Positions 9,596 through 18,143 of a DNA stretch of 64,000 nucleotides are shown here, piece after piece. Every line of letters starts with the position of its first letter. Within the stretch, counting starts at the first letter, position 1. Under the pieces are notes generated by a model. That model had not been told where the DNA came from and made no database searches. It worked only from the letters and a program-made list of their open reading frames with translations. Made by a program: the position numbers and the translations under genes. The DNA comes from an uncultured Acidobacteriaceae bacterium (GTDB lineage Bacteria; Acidobacteriota; Terriglobia; Terriglobales; Acidobacteriaceae), in NCBI GenBank assembly GCA_903911925.1, contig CAIWFH010000074.1, positions 1 to 64,000 on the forward strand. Direction: 5' to 3'.

Positions 9596-9648
9596 GCGGG
9601 CGTCCCACCCTTGGTGCGATCGAACTTCGGCAAGGATGGGACGTCCGC
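9596..9648. repeat. Imperfect inverted repeat between two minus-strand genes
   Basis: GCGGGCGTCCCACCCTT (9596-9612) is complemented by AAGGATGGGACGTCCGC (9632-9648) around a 19-base loop. It sits between the ThuA gene stop and the porin gene start. It could act as a terminator for the ThuA gene or be a decayed copy of the GGGTGCCCC-type repeats. Confidence 0.55.
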
Positions 9649-9676
9649 ACATCTGCGGGCAGGTCAAGACGCCCGA

Positions 9677-10555
9677 TTAGTGCGCGGCGGGCCTCGGATG
9701 CGACGCCGTTTTGCCCTCGGTCATGCCCAGGACCCACTTGATCGCTTCAAAGTACATGGTGCGCACGTCGGGGTCTTGCCACGATTCTTCGGTGTGGCCC
9801 AGCGTCGAGTAGAAGACGCGGCCCTTGCCGTACATCTTGCTCCACGCCACCGCAAAGTCGTGATCGTTGCGGTGGATGCGGTCGTTGTTCGCGTAATCCA
9901 GCTTGGTGGGGTCCAGGCTCAGCAGCACATTCACCTTGTCCCGCGACCAGGCCTTGGGCTGGTAAATCTCATCGAACTTCACAAACGCCGCGGGCATGTG
10001 GCGGACGGCAGGAAAACTGGGATCTTCGTTGACGATGGGCGCATTGAACGTCATCCACGGATGCTGATCAAACCAGCCGCCGATCATTTCGCCGTACTCA
10101 GGCCAGTTGTAGTTCGTATCCATGGCCGCGTGAATGCCCACAAAGCCCTTGCCGTCGTCATGAATAAACGAGAGCATGTCGGCCTTCTGGCTGTCGTCCA
10201 TGTCCAGCTCGCCGGTGGTGCTGGCGAAGATCAGAACATCGAAGTAGTTCAGGTTCTTGGCGTTGGCCTCAAGGTTTTTCTTGGTAAGCAGCTTGGTGTC
10301 GGTGCGCATCTCGGTGTCCCACAGGCCGGTTTCCATGCCCATGTTGTAGATGGCGGCCATACTTGCTGAAATGGAATCGTGCTCCCAGCCCTTGGTCTGC
10401 GCGATGATCAGCACGTGCTTCAGGTGGATCTGCTTGGCATGCGGCGCGGGCGGGGTGGCTCCGCCAGGAGCGGTCTGTCCACGAGTGCTCAGTGTGAAGA
10501 AAGCCAGCCCAATGAGGACTGGAAACAATATGCGAAAGGAACGGAAGGCGCGCAT
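9677..10555 (-). CDS. Exported ThuA-like domain protein
   Basis: A 292-residue protein with an N-terminal signal sequence (MRAFRSFRILFPVLIGLAFF, cleavage near TRGQT) and a ThuA (trehalose-utilisation) domain of class I glutamine-amidotransferase-like fold. Visible family segments are KHVLIIAQTKGWEHDSI, YFDVLIFASTTGELDM, GFVGIHAAMDTNYNWPEY and GRVFYSTLGHTEESW. Exported ThuA proteins often stand in polysaccharide-use regions, but their reaction is not established. The ATG at 10553-10555 has AGGAG seven bases upstream. It is transcribed away from the alpha-L-fucosidase gene across a 284-bp gap, which probably carries promoters for both, and towards the porin gene. Confidence 0.9.
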   Translation of the reverse strand: MRAFRSFRILFPVLIGLAFFTLSTRGQTAPGGATPPAPHAKQIHLKHVLIIAQTKGWEHDSISASMAAIYNMGMETGLWDTEMRTDTKLLTKKNLEANAKNLNYFDVLIFASTTGELDMDDSQKADMLSFIHDDGKGFVGIHAAMDTNYNWPEYGEMIGGWFDQHPWMTFNAPIVNEDPSFPAVRHMPAAFVKFDEIYQPKAWSRDKVNVLLSLDPTKLDYANNDRIHRNDHDFAVAWSKMYGKGRVFYSTLGHTEESWQDPDVRTMYFEAIKWVLGMTEGKTASHPRPAAH

Positions 10556-10839
10556 GGGTTCTCCTTTGGTTTTTCTGAATGTCCGGATCGCTCGGCAACG
10601 TTCTCCGGAGCCCTTCGAGCTGAATTGAAGGTGCGGAGTTTCGATGCGCGGCCGCGAGGCATTCTGGTTCGCAGAAAAGTCTAACAGCACCGATGCATGG
10701 GGTGTTTTTATCCAGGCTTGATCGCACGCGGAGAGAAAAGTGTGGAGAGGACGGGGGACTACCTTCCTCAAACGAAAATCTGCCGTGTTACCATTCCGTT
10801 CGAGATTGAATCGTCGCCAAAGCTCATAGGAGAATCAAT

Positions 10840-12417
10840 ATGTCGCCTCTTGCCCGGCCTGTTTCGCACCACGCCGCAGTTGACATCGAAGCTGGAATCG
10901 AAGTTCCCAAGGCCGTGTTGAACCGCCAGCGTCGGCATAGATTTATCTTCGCAGGCTTGCTCTGCAGCCTGCTGCTCGTTATGGCGCAAGGGCGGCTCAA
11001 TGCGCAGGCCTACCAGCCCACCTGGGACTCCATCGACAAGCGGCCCACGCCTGCCTGGTTTACCGACGCCAAGTTCGGCATCTTTATCCATTGGGGCGTT
11101 TACTCGGTGCCGGCCTATGCGCCGGTCATTCCCGGCAAGCTGGCCTATGCTGAGTGGTACTGGCATCAGAAGGACGAGGGTCGCGACAACCCCAAGGCCA
11201 CCGCCGTCGAGACCGGCACCTGGGACTATCACAAGAAGAACTATGGCGCCGACTTCATGTACAAGAACTTCGTCCCCGATTTCAAGGCGCAATTGTTTGA
11301 CCCCGATCGGTGGGCAGGCCTTTTTCAGCGCTCCGGCGCAAAGTACGTTGTTCTGACTTCGAAGCACCACGAAGGCTTCGCGCTCTGGCCCAGCAAGGAA
11401 GCATCGGCCACCTGGGGCTGTCCCTGGAACTCGGTTGAAGCCGGGCCCAAACGCGATCTGCTGGGCGATCTGACAGACTCGGTTCGGAAGCAGGGTCTGC
11501 GCATGGGCTTCTACTACTCGCTCTACGAGTGGTACAACCCGCTCTGGCTCAAGGACAAGCCGCGCTACGTCAGCGAGCACATGTTCCCGCAATTCAAAGA
11601 TGCGGTCACGCGCTATAAGCCGTCCATCATCTTCACCGACGGCGAGTGGGAAATCACATCCGCCGAGTGGCGCAGCCCTGAACTCGTGGCCTGGCTGCTC
11701 AACGAGTCGCCGGTAAAAGACGAAGTTGTCATCAACGACCGCTGGGGCTCTGACACGCGCCACAAGCACGGCGGCTACTGGACCACCGAGTACACCCCCG
11801 GCATGAGCGGCATGGAACACCCCTGGGAAGAGAGCCGCGGCATGGGCTACAGCTACGGCTACAACCGCGCCGAGAAGCTTGAGGACTACCACACCGGCCG
11901 CGAGCTGGTCATCATGCTGGTTGACATTGTGAGCCGGGGCGGCAACCTGCTGCTCGACATCGGCCCCAACGCCGACGGCACCATTCCGGTCATCATGCAG
12001 GAGCGGCTTGAGCAGATTGGCAGCTGGCTCAAAATCAACGGCGACGCCATCTATGGCACCAGGCCGTGGAAGCAGACACGCCAGTGGAGCGCCGGCGAGC
12101 AGCCCAGGATCAATTACAACGCCGAGTTTGAGACCGCCTACGACGTCGCCAAGCTGTCGGCAAAACCCGAACCGGGCAAAGCGGCCATTGAAGCCTTCTT
12201 TACCAGCAAAGGCAACGACGTGTATGCGATTTTACCGCGCTGGCAAAGCGGCAGCTTCCTGCTAAAGGACGTGACCGGTGTCAAGTCCGTCACGCTGCTC
12301 GGAACGGAGACGCCGTTGAAGTTCAAGTCCACGTCAGCAGGAACAGCCGTCACGCTTCCCGACCTTCCCGAGGACCTGCGCCAGCAGCCGGCCTGGGTAT
12401 TGAAAGTAGCGCGCTGA
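10840..12417 (+). CDS. Alpha-L-fucosidase, glycoside hydrolase family 29
   Basis: A 525-residue enzyme expected to release terminal alpha-L-fucose from glycans. The N-terminus has an unusually long 33-residue leader before a hydrophobic export segment (FIFAGLLCSLLLVMAQG). The catalytic domain begins with PAWFTDAKFGIFIHWGVYS, typical of GH29, continues through YVVLTSKHHEGFALWPS, and holds IIFTDGEW, whose Asp is the expected nucleophile. Residues RGGNLLLDIGPNADGTIP mark the end of the barrel, and a C-terminal beta domain follows. The ATG at 10840 has AGGAG at the right distance. The FAD-linked oxidase gene follows after 39 bp and is probably cotranscribed. The transporter at 1699 could take up the released sugar (inference). 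Confidence 0.95.
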   Translation: MSPLARPVSHHAAVDIEAGIEVPKAVLNRQRRHRFIFAGLLCSLLLVMAQGRLNAQAYQPTWDSIDKRPTPAWFTDAKFGIFIHWGVYSVPAYAPVIPGKLAYAEWYWHQKDEGRDNPKATAVETGTWDYHKKNYGADFMYKNFVPDFKAQLFDPDRWAGLFQRSGAKYVVLTSKHHEGFALWPSKEASATWGCPWNSVEAGPKRDLLGDLTDSVRKQGLRMGFYYSLYEWYNPLWLKDKPRYVSEHMFPQFKDAVTRYKPSIIFTDGEWEITSAEWRSPELVAWLLNESPVKDEVVINDRWGSDTRHKHGGYWTTEYTPGMSGMEHPWEESRGMGYSYGYNRAEKLEDYHTGRELVIMLVDIVSRGGNLLLDIGPNADGTIPVIMQERLEQIGSWLKINGDAIYGTRPWKQTRQWSAGEQPRINYNAEFETAYDVAKLSAKPEPGKAAIEAFFTSKGNDVYAILPRWQSGSFLLKDVTGVKSVTLLGTETPLKFKSTSAGTAVTLPDLPEDLRQQPAWVLKVAR

Positions 12418-12456
12418 AGACACCGGCAAAAGGGCCAGGAGGGCGGATAAATCGAC

Positions 12457-13860
12457 GTGGAAATGACTACGCAAGAGCGCGCGGCGGCGGCGAAACAGGC
12501 AATGGAAGAGCTCAGAGCATTCTTGCGCGAGAGGGTCACATCTTCCCAGGCCGTTCGCGAACATCACAGCCGGGGCGAAGACACGCTCCCCGCCGCGCCG
12601 CCTGACCTGGTTTGTTTTCCCCAGTCCACTGAAGAAGTCAGCAGCATTGTGCGCATCGCCGCCGCGCATCAGTTGGCCATCGTCCCATTCGGTTCGGGAA
12701 CCTCGCTCGAAGGCCACGTTCAGGCAATACATGGCGGCATATGCATCGACATGATGCGCATGAACCGCGTACTCCGCATCGGCGCGGAGGATATGGATGC
12801 CACCGTCGAAGCCGGCGTAACGCGCGGACAATTGGAGAAGGCGCTCGCCAACACCGGCCTCACCCTCTTCATCGATCCAGGGGCCGACGCCTCCTTGGGC
12901 GGAATGACTTCAACGGCTGCAAGCGGCACAACCGCGGTCCGTTACGGCACCATGCGCGAGAACGTGCTCGGTCTTAAGGTTGTGCTGGCCGATGGGCGCG
13001 TCATTCATACCGGAACACGTGCCCGAAAGTCCTCCGCCGGATACGATCTGACCCATCTCTTTGTTGGAGCCGAGGGAACGCTCGGCGTCATCACGGAAAT
13101 TACGCTGCGTCTCCACGCTCAGCCCGAGGCGGCCTCCGTTGCCATCGCCGGATTTCCCAGTATCCAGGCAGCTATCGACACGGTAATAGAGGTTATTCAG
13201 CTTGGCGTCAATCCCGCGCGCATTGAATTTCTGGATGAAGAGATGGTTAGAGCAATCAACCGATTCTCCGCCATCGGTCTCGCAGAGTGCCCCACCATCC
13301 TCTTTGAATTTCACGGCGTGAGCGTGGCTAACGTAACGGAATCCGCAACCATGGCCGAGGAACTCTGCAACGCGCACGGTTGCTCCAGTTTTGAACAGCA
13401 GAGCAACCTTGCAGACCGCGAACGCCTCTGGAAAGCCCACCACGACGCCTACTTCGCCGCTCGCGCCTTGCGGCCCGGCTCCGGTGTAATCATCTCCGAT
13501 GCCTGCGTTCCCCTCTCCAGGCTGGCTGAGTGCATCGTGGCCACGCGCGCTGATCTTGACCGCGAACGGTTTCCCGCTGTCATCCTCGGTCACGTCGGCG
13601 ACGGGAATTTCCACGTTCTGAGCCTGCCCAGCGAGGAAGAACTTCCTGAGGCTGGGGCATTCGCACACCGCCTGGTCCAGAGGGCCCTGGGGATGGGTGG
13701 CACGTGCAGCGGTGAGCACGGTGTTGGTCTTGGAAAGAAGAAGTATCTTGAGGCCGAGCATGGCGAAGCGCTGAGCGTGATGCGCGCAATCAAACAGGCG
13801 CTTGATCCTGTCAACCGGATGAATCCAGGCAAGATTCTGGACCTGACCACCGGGAACTAA
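12457..13860 (+). CDS. glcD: FAD-linked 2-hydroxyacid oxidase (GlcD / D-lactate dehydrogenase type)
   Basis: A 467-residue flavoprotein of the VAO family that oxidises a 2-hydroxyacid such as glycolate or D-lactate. The FAD-binding half shows FGSGTSLEGHVQAIHGGICI, DPGADASLGGMTSTAASGTT and FVGAEGTLGVITEITLRL. The C-terminal half shows HVGDGNFH and SGEHGVGLGKKKYL, both hallmarks of this group. Translation can start at GTG 12457 or ATG 12463; CCAGGAGGG precedes both. It follows the fucosidase gene by 39 bp. Lactaldehyde and D-lactate arise in some fucose pathways, which would suit this position, but glycolate is equally possible. No GlcE or GlcF subunit is present. Confidence 0.9.
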   Translation: MEMTTQERAAAAKQAMEELRAFLRERVTSSQAVREHHSRGEDTLPAAPPDLVCFPQSTEEVSSIVRIAAAHQLAIVPFGSGTSLEGHVQAIHGGICIDMMRMNRVLRIGAEDMDATVEAGVTRGQLEKALANTGLTLFIDPGADASLGGMTSTAASGTTAVRYGTMRENVLGLKVVLADGRVIHTGTRARKSSAGYDLTHLFVGAEGTLGVITEITLRLHAQPEAASVAIAGFPSIQAAIDTVIEVIQLGVNPARIEFLDEEMVRAINRFSAIGLAECPTILFEFHGVSVANVTESATMAEELCNAHGCSSFEQQSNLADRERLWKAHHDAYFAARALRPGSGVIISDACVPLSRLAECIVATRADLDRERFPAVILGHVGDGNFHVLSLPSEEELPEAGAFAHRLVQRALGMGGTCSGEHGVGLGKKKYLEAEHGEALSVMRAIKQALDPVNRMNPGKILDLTTGN

Positions 13861-13919
13861 GAATGGGTTCTCCAAGCTCTGCGGATATCGGCTTTCACCG
13901 GTTGCAAAAGCAAAAGCAA

Positions 13920-13944
13920 GGGCGCCCCAAAATGCGAGGCGCCC
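13920..13944 (-). terminator. Hairpin terminator for the GH3 gene
   Basis: GGGCGCC (13920-13926) pairs with GGCGCCC (13938-13944) over an 11-base loop. Read on the minus strand the hairpin is followed by a T-rich stretch (CTTGCTTTTGCTTTTGC), as in an intrinsic terminator. It lies between the converging glcD and GH3 genes. Confidence 0.7.
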
Positions 13945-13963
13945 AGTGTATCGGATGCAGAAA

Positions 13964-16210
13964 CTACTTCAAAGAGATCGTTGCCTTGAGCGGTAAGTCC
14001 TGCGACGAGCCGCCGACCATGAATGTGTACTCTCCTGGAACCAGCACCCAGCCGTCCTTCTGCTCGTCGAAGATCGACAGGTACTTGGGATCGATTTCGA
14101 CGGTGACTGTGTTCTTTTCGCCCGGCTCCAGTTTGACCTTGCTAAAACCAACCAGCCGCTTGGGCGGTTCCTGCGCGCTGGCCGGCAGCGATGCATAAAC
14201 CTCAGCGATCTCCGCTCCCGAGCGGACGCCGATGTTGCCCAGCGTGAAGGTCACCTTGACTCTCTGTTCCTGGGTTACCTTCAACTCTGCGTATTTAAAG
14301 CTGGTGTATGAGAGCCCGAAGCCGAATGGGAACAGCACCGGCTTCTTTTCGGCGTCGTACCACTTGTAGCCAACCTTTACGCCCTCGTCGTACGCCACCG
14401 GAAATGCCGGAAGGCCCCCAGCATACTTCTCTGAGATTGCGTCTTCGTCAAAATCCGGCGGAACGGGAAGCGGCTGCGCGACGGTCGTCCGCGGCAGATC
14501 GGCTTCGCTCCGTGGGAATGTGTTCGGCAGTTTTCCACTGGGATTGACCGAACCGAAGAGAATGTTGCCCACAGCATTGGCGCCGTCGCTGCCTGCAAAC
14601 CACGCTTCGACGATGGCCGCCGGAGCGTCAACCCAGGGCATCGTAACCGGGCTTCCGGTCTCCAAAACCACGATGGTGTGCGGATTGGCTGCGGCCACTG
14701 CGGCGATCAGCGCGTCCTGGTTGTGTGTCAGCGACAGGCTGGGCAGGTCCATGCTTTCGCTCTCCCACACGTACGCGAAGACGATTGCCGCATCGGCGGT
14801 TTTTGCCAGGGCCGCGGCAGCAGATGGGTCCGCGCCCGAATCATACTTTACCGTCGCCTTGGGCGCGCGCGCCTGGATCGCCTTGAGCGGCGAGGTCGGG
14901 AACCAAATCTCTTCCATCCAGTGGGTCGCGCCTTTGCCCGGAGCGGCAATTGCGTTTCCTCCTGGCGGATCCACCTGTGCCGAGCCGCCGCCGGAGATCA
15001 TGCCCACATCGGAGTGCGCGCCGATCACCGCAACCGTGTGCAGCCGCGCTGCATCCAGCGGCAAAGTGGCGTGCCGGTTCTTCAAGAGAACAATGCCGCC
15101 CTCTTCAATTCTCCGCGCAACATTCAAACCCACAAACGGATCGATCACCGAGCGCTCGCGCGGATAATCGATAACCCCCGCGGCAAACATGGAGCGCAGA
15201 ATGCGGTGCACGTGGTCGTTCAATTCGGTCTGCGGAATCTTGCCCGCCTCGACGGCAGCCTTGTACTTCGCCTCGTAAAACGTGCGCCCGGGCTGCTCGT
15301 TGTCGAGCCCCGCCGCCGATGCCTTTGCAGTCGAGTGCGTCCCGCCCCAATCTGAGAGGACAAACCCCGGGAAGTTCCAGTCCTTCTTCAGCACGTCGGT
15401 GAGCAGGTACTTGTTTTCGCAGGCATAGTCGCCGTTGAGGCGATTGTACGAGCACATCACCGCCGCCGGATGGCCCTCGGTGACGCCGATCTCAAAGGCC
15501 AGCAGGTCAGATTCGCGCGCCGCCCGGTTGCCGATGCTGATGTTGACCGAGTTGCGGCCGCTCTCCTGGTCGTTGAAGGCGTAGTGCTTGATGTCGCCGA
15601 TTACGTGTGCCGACTGCGTGCCCTGAATCAGCCGCGCCACCAGCGTTCCGGCCAGCACCGGGTCCTCGCCAAGGTATTCAAACGTCCGGCCGTTGCGCGG
15701 TTCGCGCGTAATGTCCACGCCGCCGCCCAGCGACATGTTGTAGCCCTGTGCGCGCAGTTCGCTGCCGATCAGTGCGCCGTAATCGTAGGCCGCCTGAGTG
15801 TCCCAGCTTGCCGCCGCCGCAACGTTGGCCGGCAGGGCAGTGGAGTAGCGGCCGTTCGCCTGGCTTGAACGCACGCCGTAGGCCGCGTCGCTCATGTCGA
15901 TGCCTGGAATGCCCAGGCGCGGAACGCCCACCACGTAGCCGATGCCGCGATTTGACGGTGCGTTCTCCGGCGTCAGCGGTTCCTCGGTCGGCATGCCCAC
16001 GCCGTGCAGAAGGGCCACTTTCTCGTCCAGCGTCATTTCCTTCAAAACCAGGTCCGCGCGTTCGTCGGCCGAGAGGGCGGTGTTCATCCACGGCCCCGCG
16101 GGTTTGGGCGCATCTTTGCGTTGCGAAAAGCCTGAGATGGCAATGGACATTAGGAATAGGAAAGCGATTGCCGAAATCTGAATTCCGGCGCGGCGTGCTG
16201 AATACGTCAT
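13964..16210 (-). CDS. bglX: Beta-glucosidase, glycoside hydrolase family 3
   Basis: A 748-residue exported enzyme with an N-terminal signal (MTYSARRAGIQISAIAFLFL, end near GFSQ). The GH3 N-terminal barrel includes LGGGVDITREPRNGRTFEYL and FPGFVLSDWGGTHSTAKASA, whose Asp in SDW is the expected nucleophile. The second domain includes GGIVLLKNRHATLPLD and AVIGAHSDVGMISGGGSA. A fibronectin-type-III-like domain closes the protein (GAEIAEVYASLPASAQEPPK to the end). It would cleave beta-glucosides or xylosides in the periplasm. The ATG at 16208-16210 has AGGGGG just upstream; the open frame reaches 16321 inside the malic enzyme gene but lacks sense there. It follows the malic enzyme gene by 71 bp. 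Confidence 0.94.
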   Translation of the reverse strand: MTYSARRAGIQISAIAFLFLMSIAISGFSQRKDAPKPAGPWMNTALSADERADLVLKEMTLDEKVALLHGVGMPTEEPLTPENAPSNRGIGYVVGVPRLGIPGIDMSDAAYGVRSSQANGRYSTALPANVAAAASWDTQAAYDYGALIGSELRAQGYNMSLGGGVDITREPRNGRTFEYLGEDPVLAGTLVARLIQGTQSAHVIGDIKHYAFNDQESGRNSVNISIGNRAARESDLLAFEIGVTEGHPAAVMCSYNRLNGDYACENKYLLTDVLKKDWNFPGFVLSDWGGTHSTAKASAAGLDNEQPGRTFYEAKYKAAVEAGKIPQTELNDHVHRILRSMFAAGVIDYPRERSVIDPFVGLNVARRIEEGGIVLLKNRHATLPLDAARLHTVAVIGAHSDVGMISGGGSAQVDPPGGNAIAAPGKGATHWMEEIWFPTSPLKAIQARAPKATVKYDSGADPSAAAALAKTADAAIVFAYVWESESMDLPSLSLTHNQDALIAAVAAANPHTIVVLETGSPVTMPWVDAPAAIVEAWFAGSDGANAVGNILFGSVNPSGKLPNTFPRSEADLPRTTVAQPLPVPPDFDEDAISEKYAGGLPAFPVAYDEGVKVGYKWYDAEKKPVLFPFGFGLSYTSFKYAELKVTQEQRVKVTFTLGNIGVRSGAEIAEVYASLPASAQEPPKRLVGFSKVKLEPGEKNTVTVEIDPKYLSIFDEQKDGWVLVPGEYTFMVGGSSQDLPLKATISLK

Positions 16211-16281
16211 GTATCCCCCTAAACAAACAAACCTTGCAAAACAAAATTCTGAAAAAAGAGCCCGGGCCAGATCGCCGGCGG

Positions 16282-17994
16282 TCAGTATATCCGCTCGTAA
16301 GGCAGGTAGACGGGCTCCCACACGTAGGCGGCAAGCTGGTCCATCAAAGCCTCAACACTCTCCACGCCGGCCACTCCGTCCGCAATGGCCTGCCTTCCCA
16401 CGCCTTCCGCCACCTTCAAGCCTACCTTGCGTGAATCGGCTACCGGGGGCAGCAAAGGCTGGGTGCTGTCGAGCCGCGCCGGCGAAAGCTGGGCGAGCGT
16501 TTTGGTGGCTGCCATGATCATACTGTCGGTCACGCGCCGGGCCCTTGAAACCAGAATGCCGAGCGCCAGGCCGGGAAAGATATACGAGTTGTTTACCTGC
16601 GCGATGCGGACCAGCTTGCCGTTGACCTCAACCGGTGCAAAAGGACTGCCGGTGCCCACAATGGCGCGGCCTTCGGTCCATTTCAGCAGGTCGGCGGGCG
16701 TGGCCTCGGACTTGCTGGTGGGGTTTGAAAGCGGAAAGATAATGGGCCGCTCGGTATGCCGGGCCATTTCGCGGACAATCTCCTCGGTAAATGCAGCAGC
16801 CTGTGCGGACACGCCGGCCAGAATCGTTACTTTGGCATTGCGCACTACGTCCAGCAGCGAGATATCTTTCGCGCTGGAAAGATGCCAGCCTTCCACGTCC
16901 GCCCGGGTACGCGCAAAGGGCCGCTGGCCTTCCTTGATCCCGCTGCCGCCCTCGATCACCAGCCCGTAACGGTTGAAGACATAGATACGCTTGCGCGCCT
17001 GCTCCTCTGTCAGTCCTTCTTCCTGCATGGCCGTGAGCAGCAGGTTGGCAATGCCCGCGCCCGCCGCGCCGCTGCCGTACATGGCAATGATTTGCTGACT
17101 CAATGGAGCGCCTGTGGCATTGACCGCGGCCAGCAGCGTCGCGGTGGTGATGGCGGCGGTGCCCTGGATGTCGTCGTTGAAAGTGCAGAGGCGGTCGCGA
17201 TAGCGCTTCAGCAACAGCGCGGCATTGTCGCCGGCAAAATCTTCCCACTGCAGCAGGATGTGCGGCCAGCGGCGCTCGACTGCGGAGACGAAGGTCTCCA
17301 CAAAGTCGTCGTACTCCTGTCCGCGCACCCGCTGGTGTTGCCAGCCGATATAGATGGGGTCGTTCAGCAGGGTTTCGTTGTCGGTGCCCACATCCAGCAG
17401 CACCGGCAGGCAATGTTCAGGCGGAATGCCGGCCAGCGCCGTGTACAGCGCCATCTTGCCGATGGGAATGCCCATGCCCCCTGCGCCCTGGTCGCCGAGG
17501 CCGAGGATGCGCTCGCCGTCCGAAACCACGATGCAGCGGATGTCGTTGTAACACGGGTCGGCCAATATTTGATCAATTCGATCCTTGTTGGGATAGCTGA
17601 TGAAAAGGCCGCGGGGCCTGCGCCAAATTTCGCTGAAGCGCTGGCACCCTTCGCCCACCGTGGGCGTGTACACAATGGGCAGCAGCTCTTCAATGTTGTG
17701 GGCGATAAATGAGTAGAACAGCGTTTCATCGCTGTCCTGCAGGTCGCGCATCAGGTGGTACTTGCCAAACATGGTGTCGCGATTGTCGAGGGCGATCTTG
17801 CGGCGCTCGCGCTGATCTTCGAGTGTGCCCACGTGGGGCGGCAGCAAGCCGTGGAGGCCGAAGACGTTGCGTTCTTCCTCGGTAAAGGCAGTGCCCTTGT
17901 TGAGCCGGGCATTGAAGAGCAGGTCGGACCCAGAAAGCCGGGTACGCACCACGGCCTGGCGGGCCGCGGTGCGTGAGGGGGAATCAGCACTCAT
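16282..17994 (-). CDS. maeA: NAD-dependent malic enzyme
   Basis: A 570-residue cytosolic enzyme that decarboxylates malate to pyruvate with reduction of NAD. The length matches the large (about 560-residue) malic enzyme class. Visible motifs are LLPIVYTPTVGEGCQ (catalytic Tyr), GLGDQGAGGMGIPIGK (catalytic Lys), FEDFAG-like WEDFAGDNAALLL and FNDDIQGTAAITTATLL (metal and substrate site), MYGSGAAGAGIANLLL (dinucleotide fold) and FPLSNPTSKSEATPADLL. The ATG at 17992-17994 agrees with the family start. It lies between two exported glycosidases on the same strand, 71 bp ahead of the GH3 gene. NADP use cannot be excluded from sequence alone. Confidence 0.94.
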   Translation of the reverse strand: MSADSPSRTAARQAVVRTRLSGSDLLFNARLNKGTAFTEEERNVFGLHGLLPPHVGTLEDQRERRKIALDNRDTMFGKYHLMRDLQDSDETLFYSFIAHNIEELLPIVYTPTVGEGCQRFSEIWRRPRGLFISYPNKDRIDQILADPCYNDIRCIVVSDGERILGLGDQGAGGMGIPIGKMALYTALAGIPPEHCLPVLLDVGTDNETLLNDPIYIGWQHQRVRGQEYDDFVETFVSAVERRWPHILLQWEDFAGDNAALLLKRYRDRLCTFNDDIQGTAAITTATLLAAVNATGAPLSQQIIAMYGSGAAGAGIANLLLTAMQEEGLTEEQARKRIYVFNRYGLVIEGGSGIKEGQRPFARTRADVEGWHLSSAKDISLLDVVRNAKVTILAGVSAQAAAFTEEIVREMARHTERPIIFPLSNPTSKSEATPADLLKWTEGRAIVGTGSPFAPVEVNGKLVRIAQVNNSYIFPGLALGILVSRARRVTDSMIMAATKTLAQLSPARLDSTQPLLPPVADSRKVGLKVAEGVGRQAIADGVAGVESVEALMDQLAAYVWEPVYLPYERIY

Positions 17995-18092
17995 TTCTGT
18001 CTTGTCCTCTGCGCAACCGGAGTTGGGTTCTCCGGCTACTGCTCCTCAATGATAGTCGGGTGTCCCGGTCCCGATTGTCATTTCGACTCACG

Positions 18093-18138
18093 ATGAGGGT
18101 TGCCCCCGGTCCCTCGCCTTTGGGGACTGGGGATGGAA
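18093..18138 (+). repeat. Repeat copy (ATGAGGGTTGCCCCCGGTCCC type)
   Basis: The motif ATGAGGGTTGCCCCCGGTCC...TTTGGGGACTGGGGATGGAA contains an imperfect hairpin (CCGGTCCC with GGGGACTGG). A related copy lies at 57536-57580. This copy sits between the stop of the GH42 gene and the start of the malic enzyme gene. Confidence 0.65.
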
Positions 18139-18143
18139 TCCGT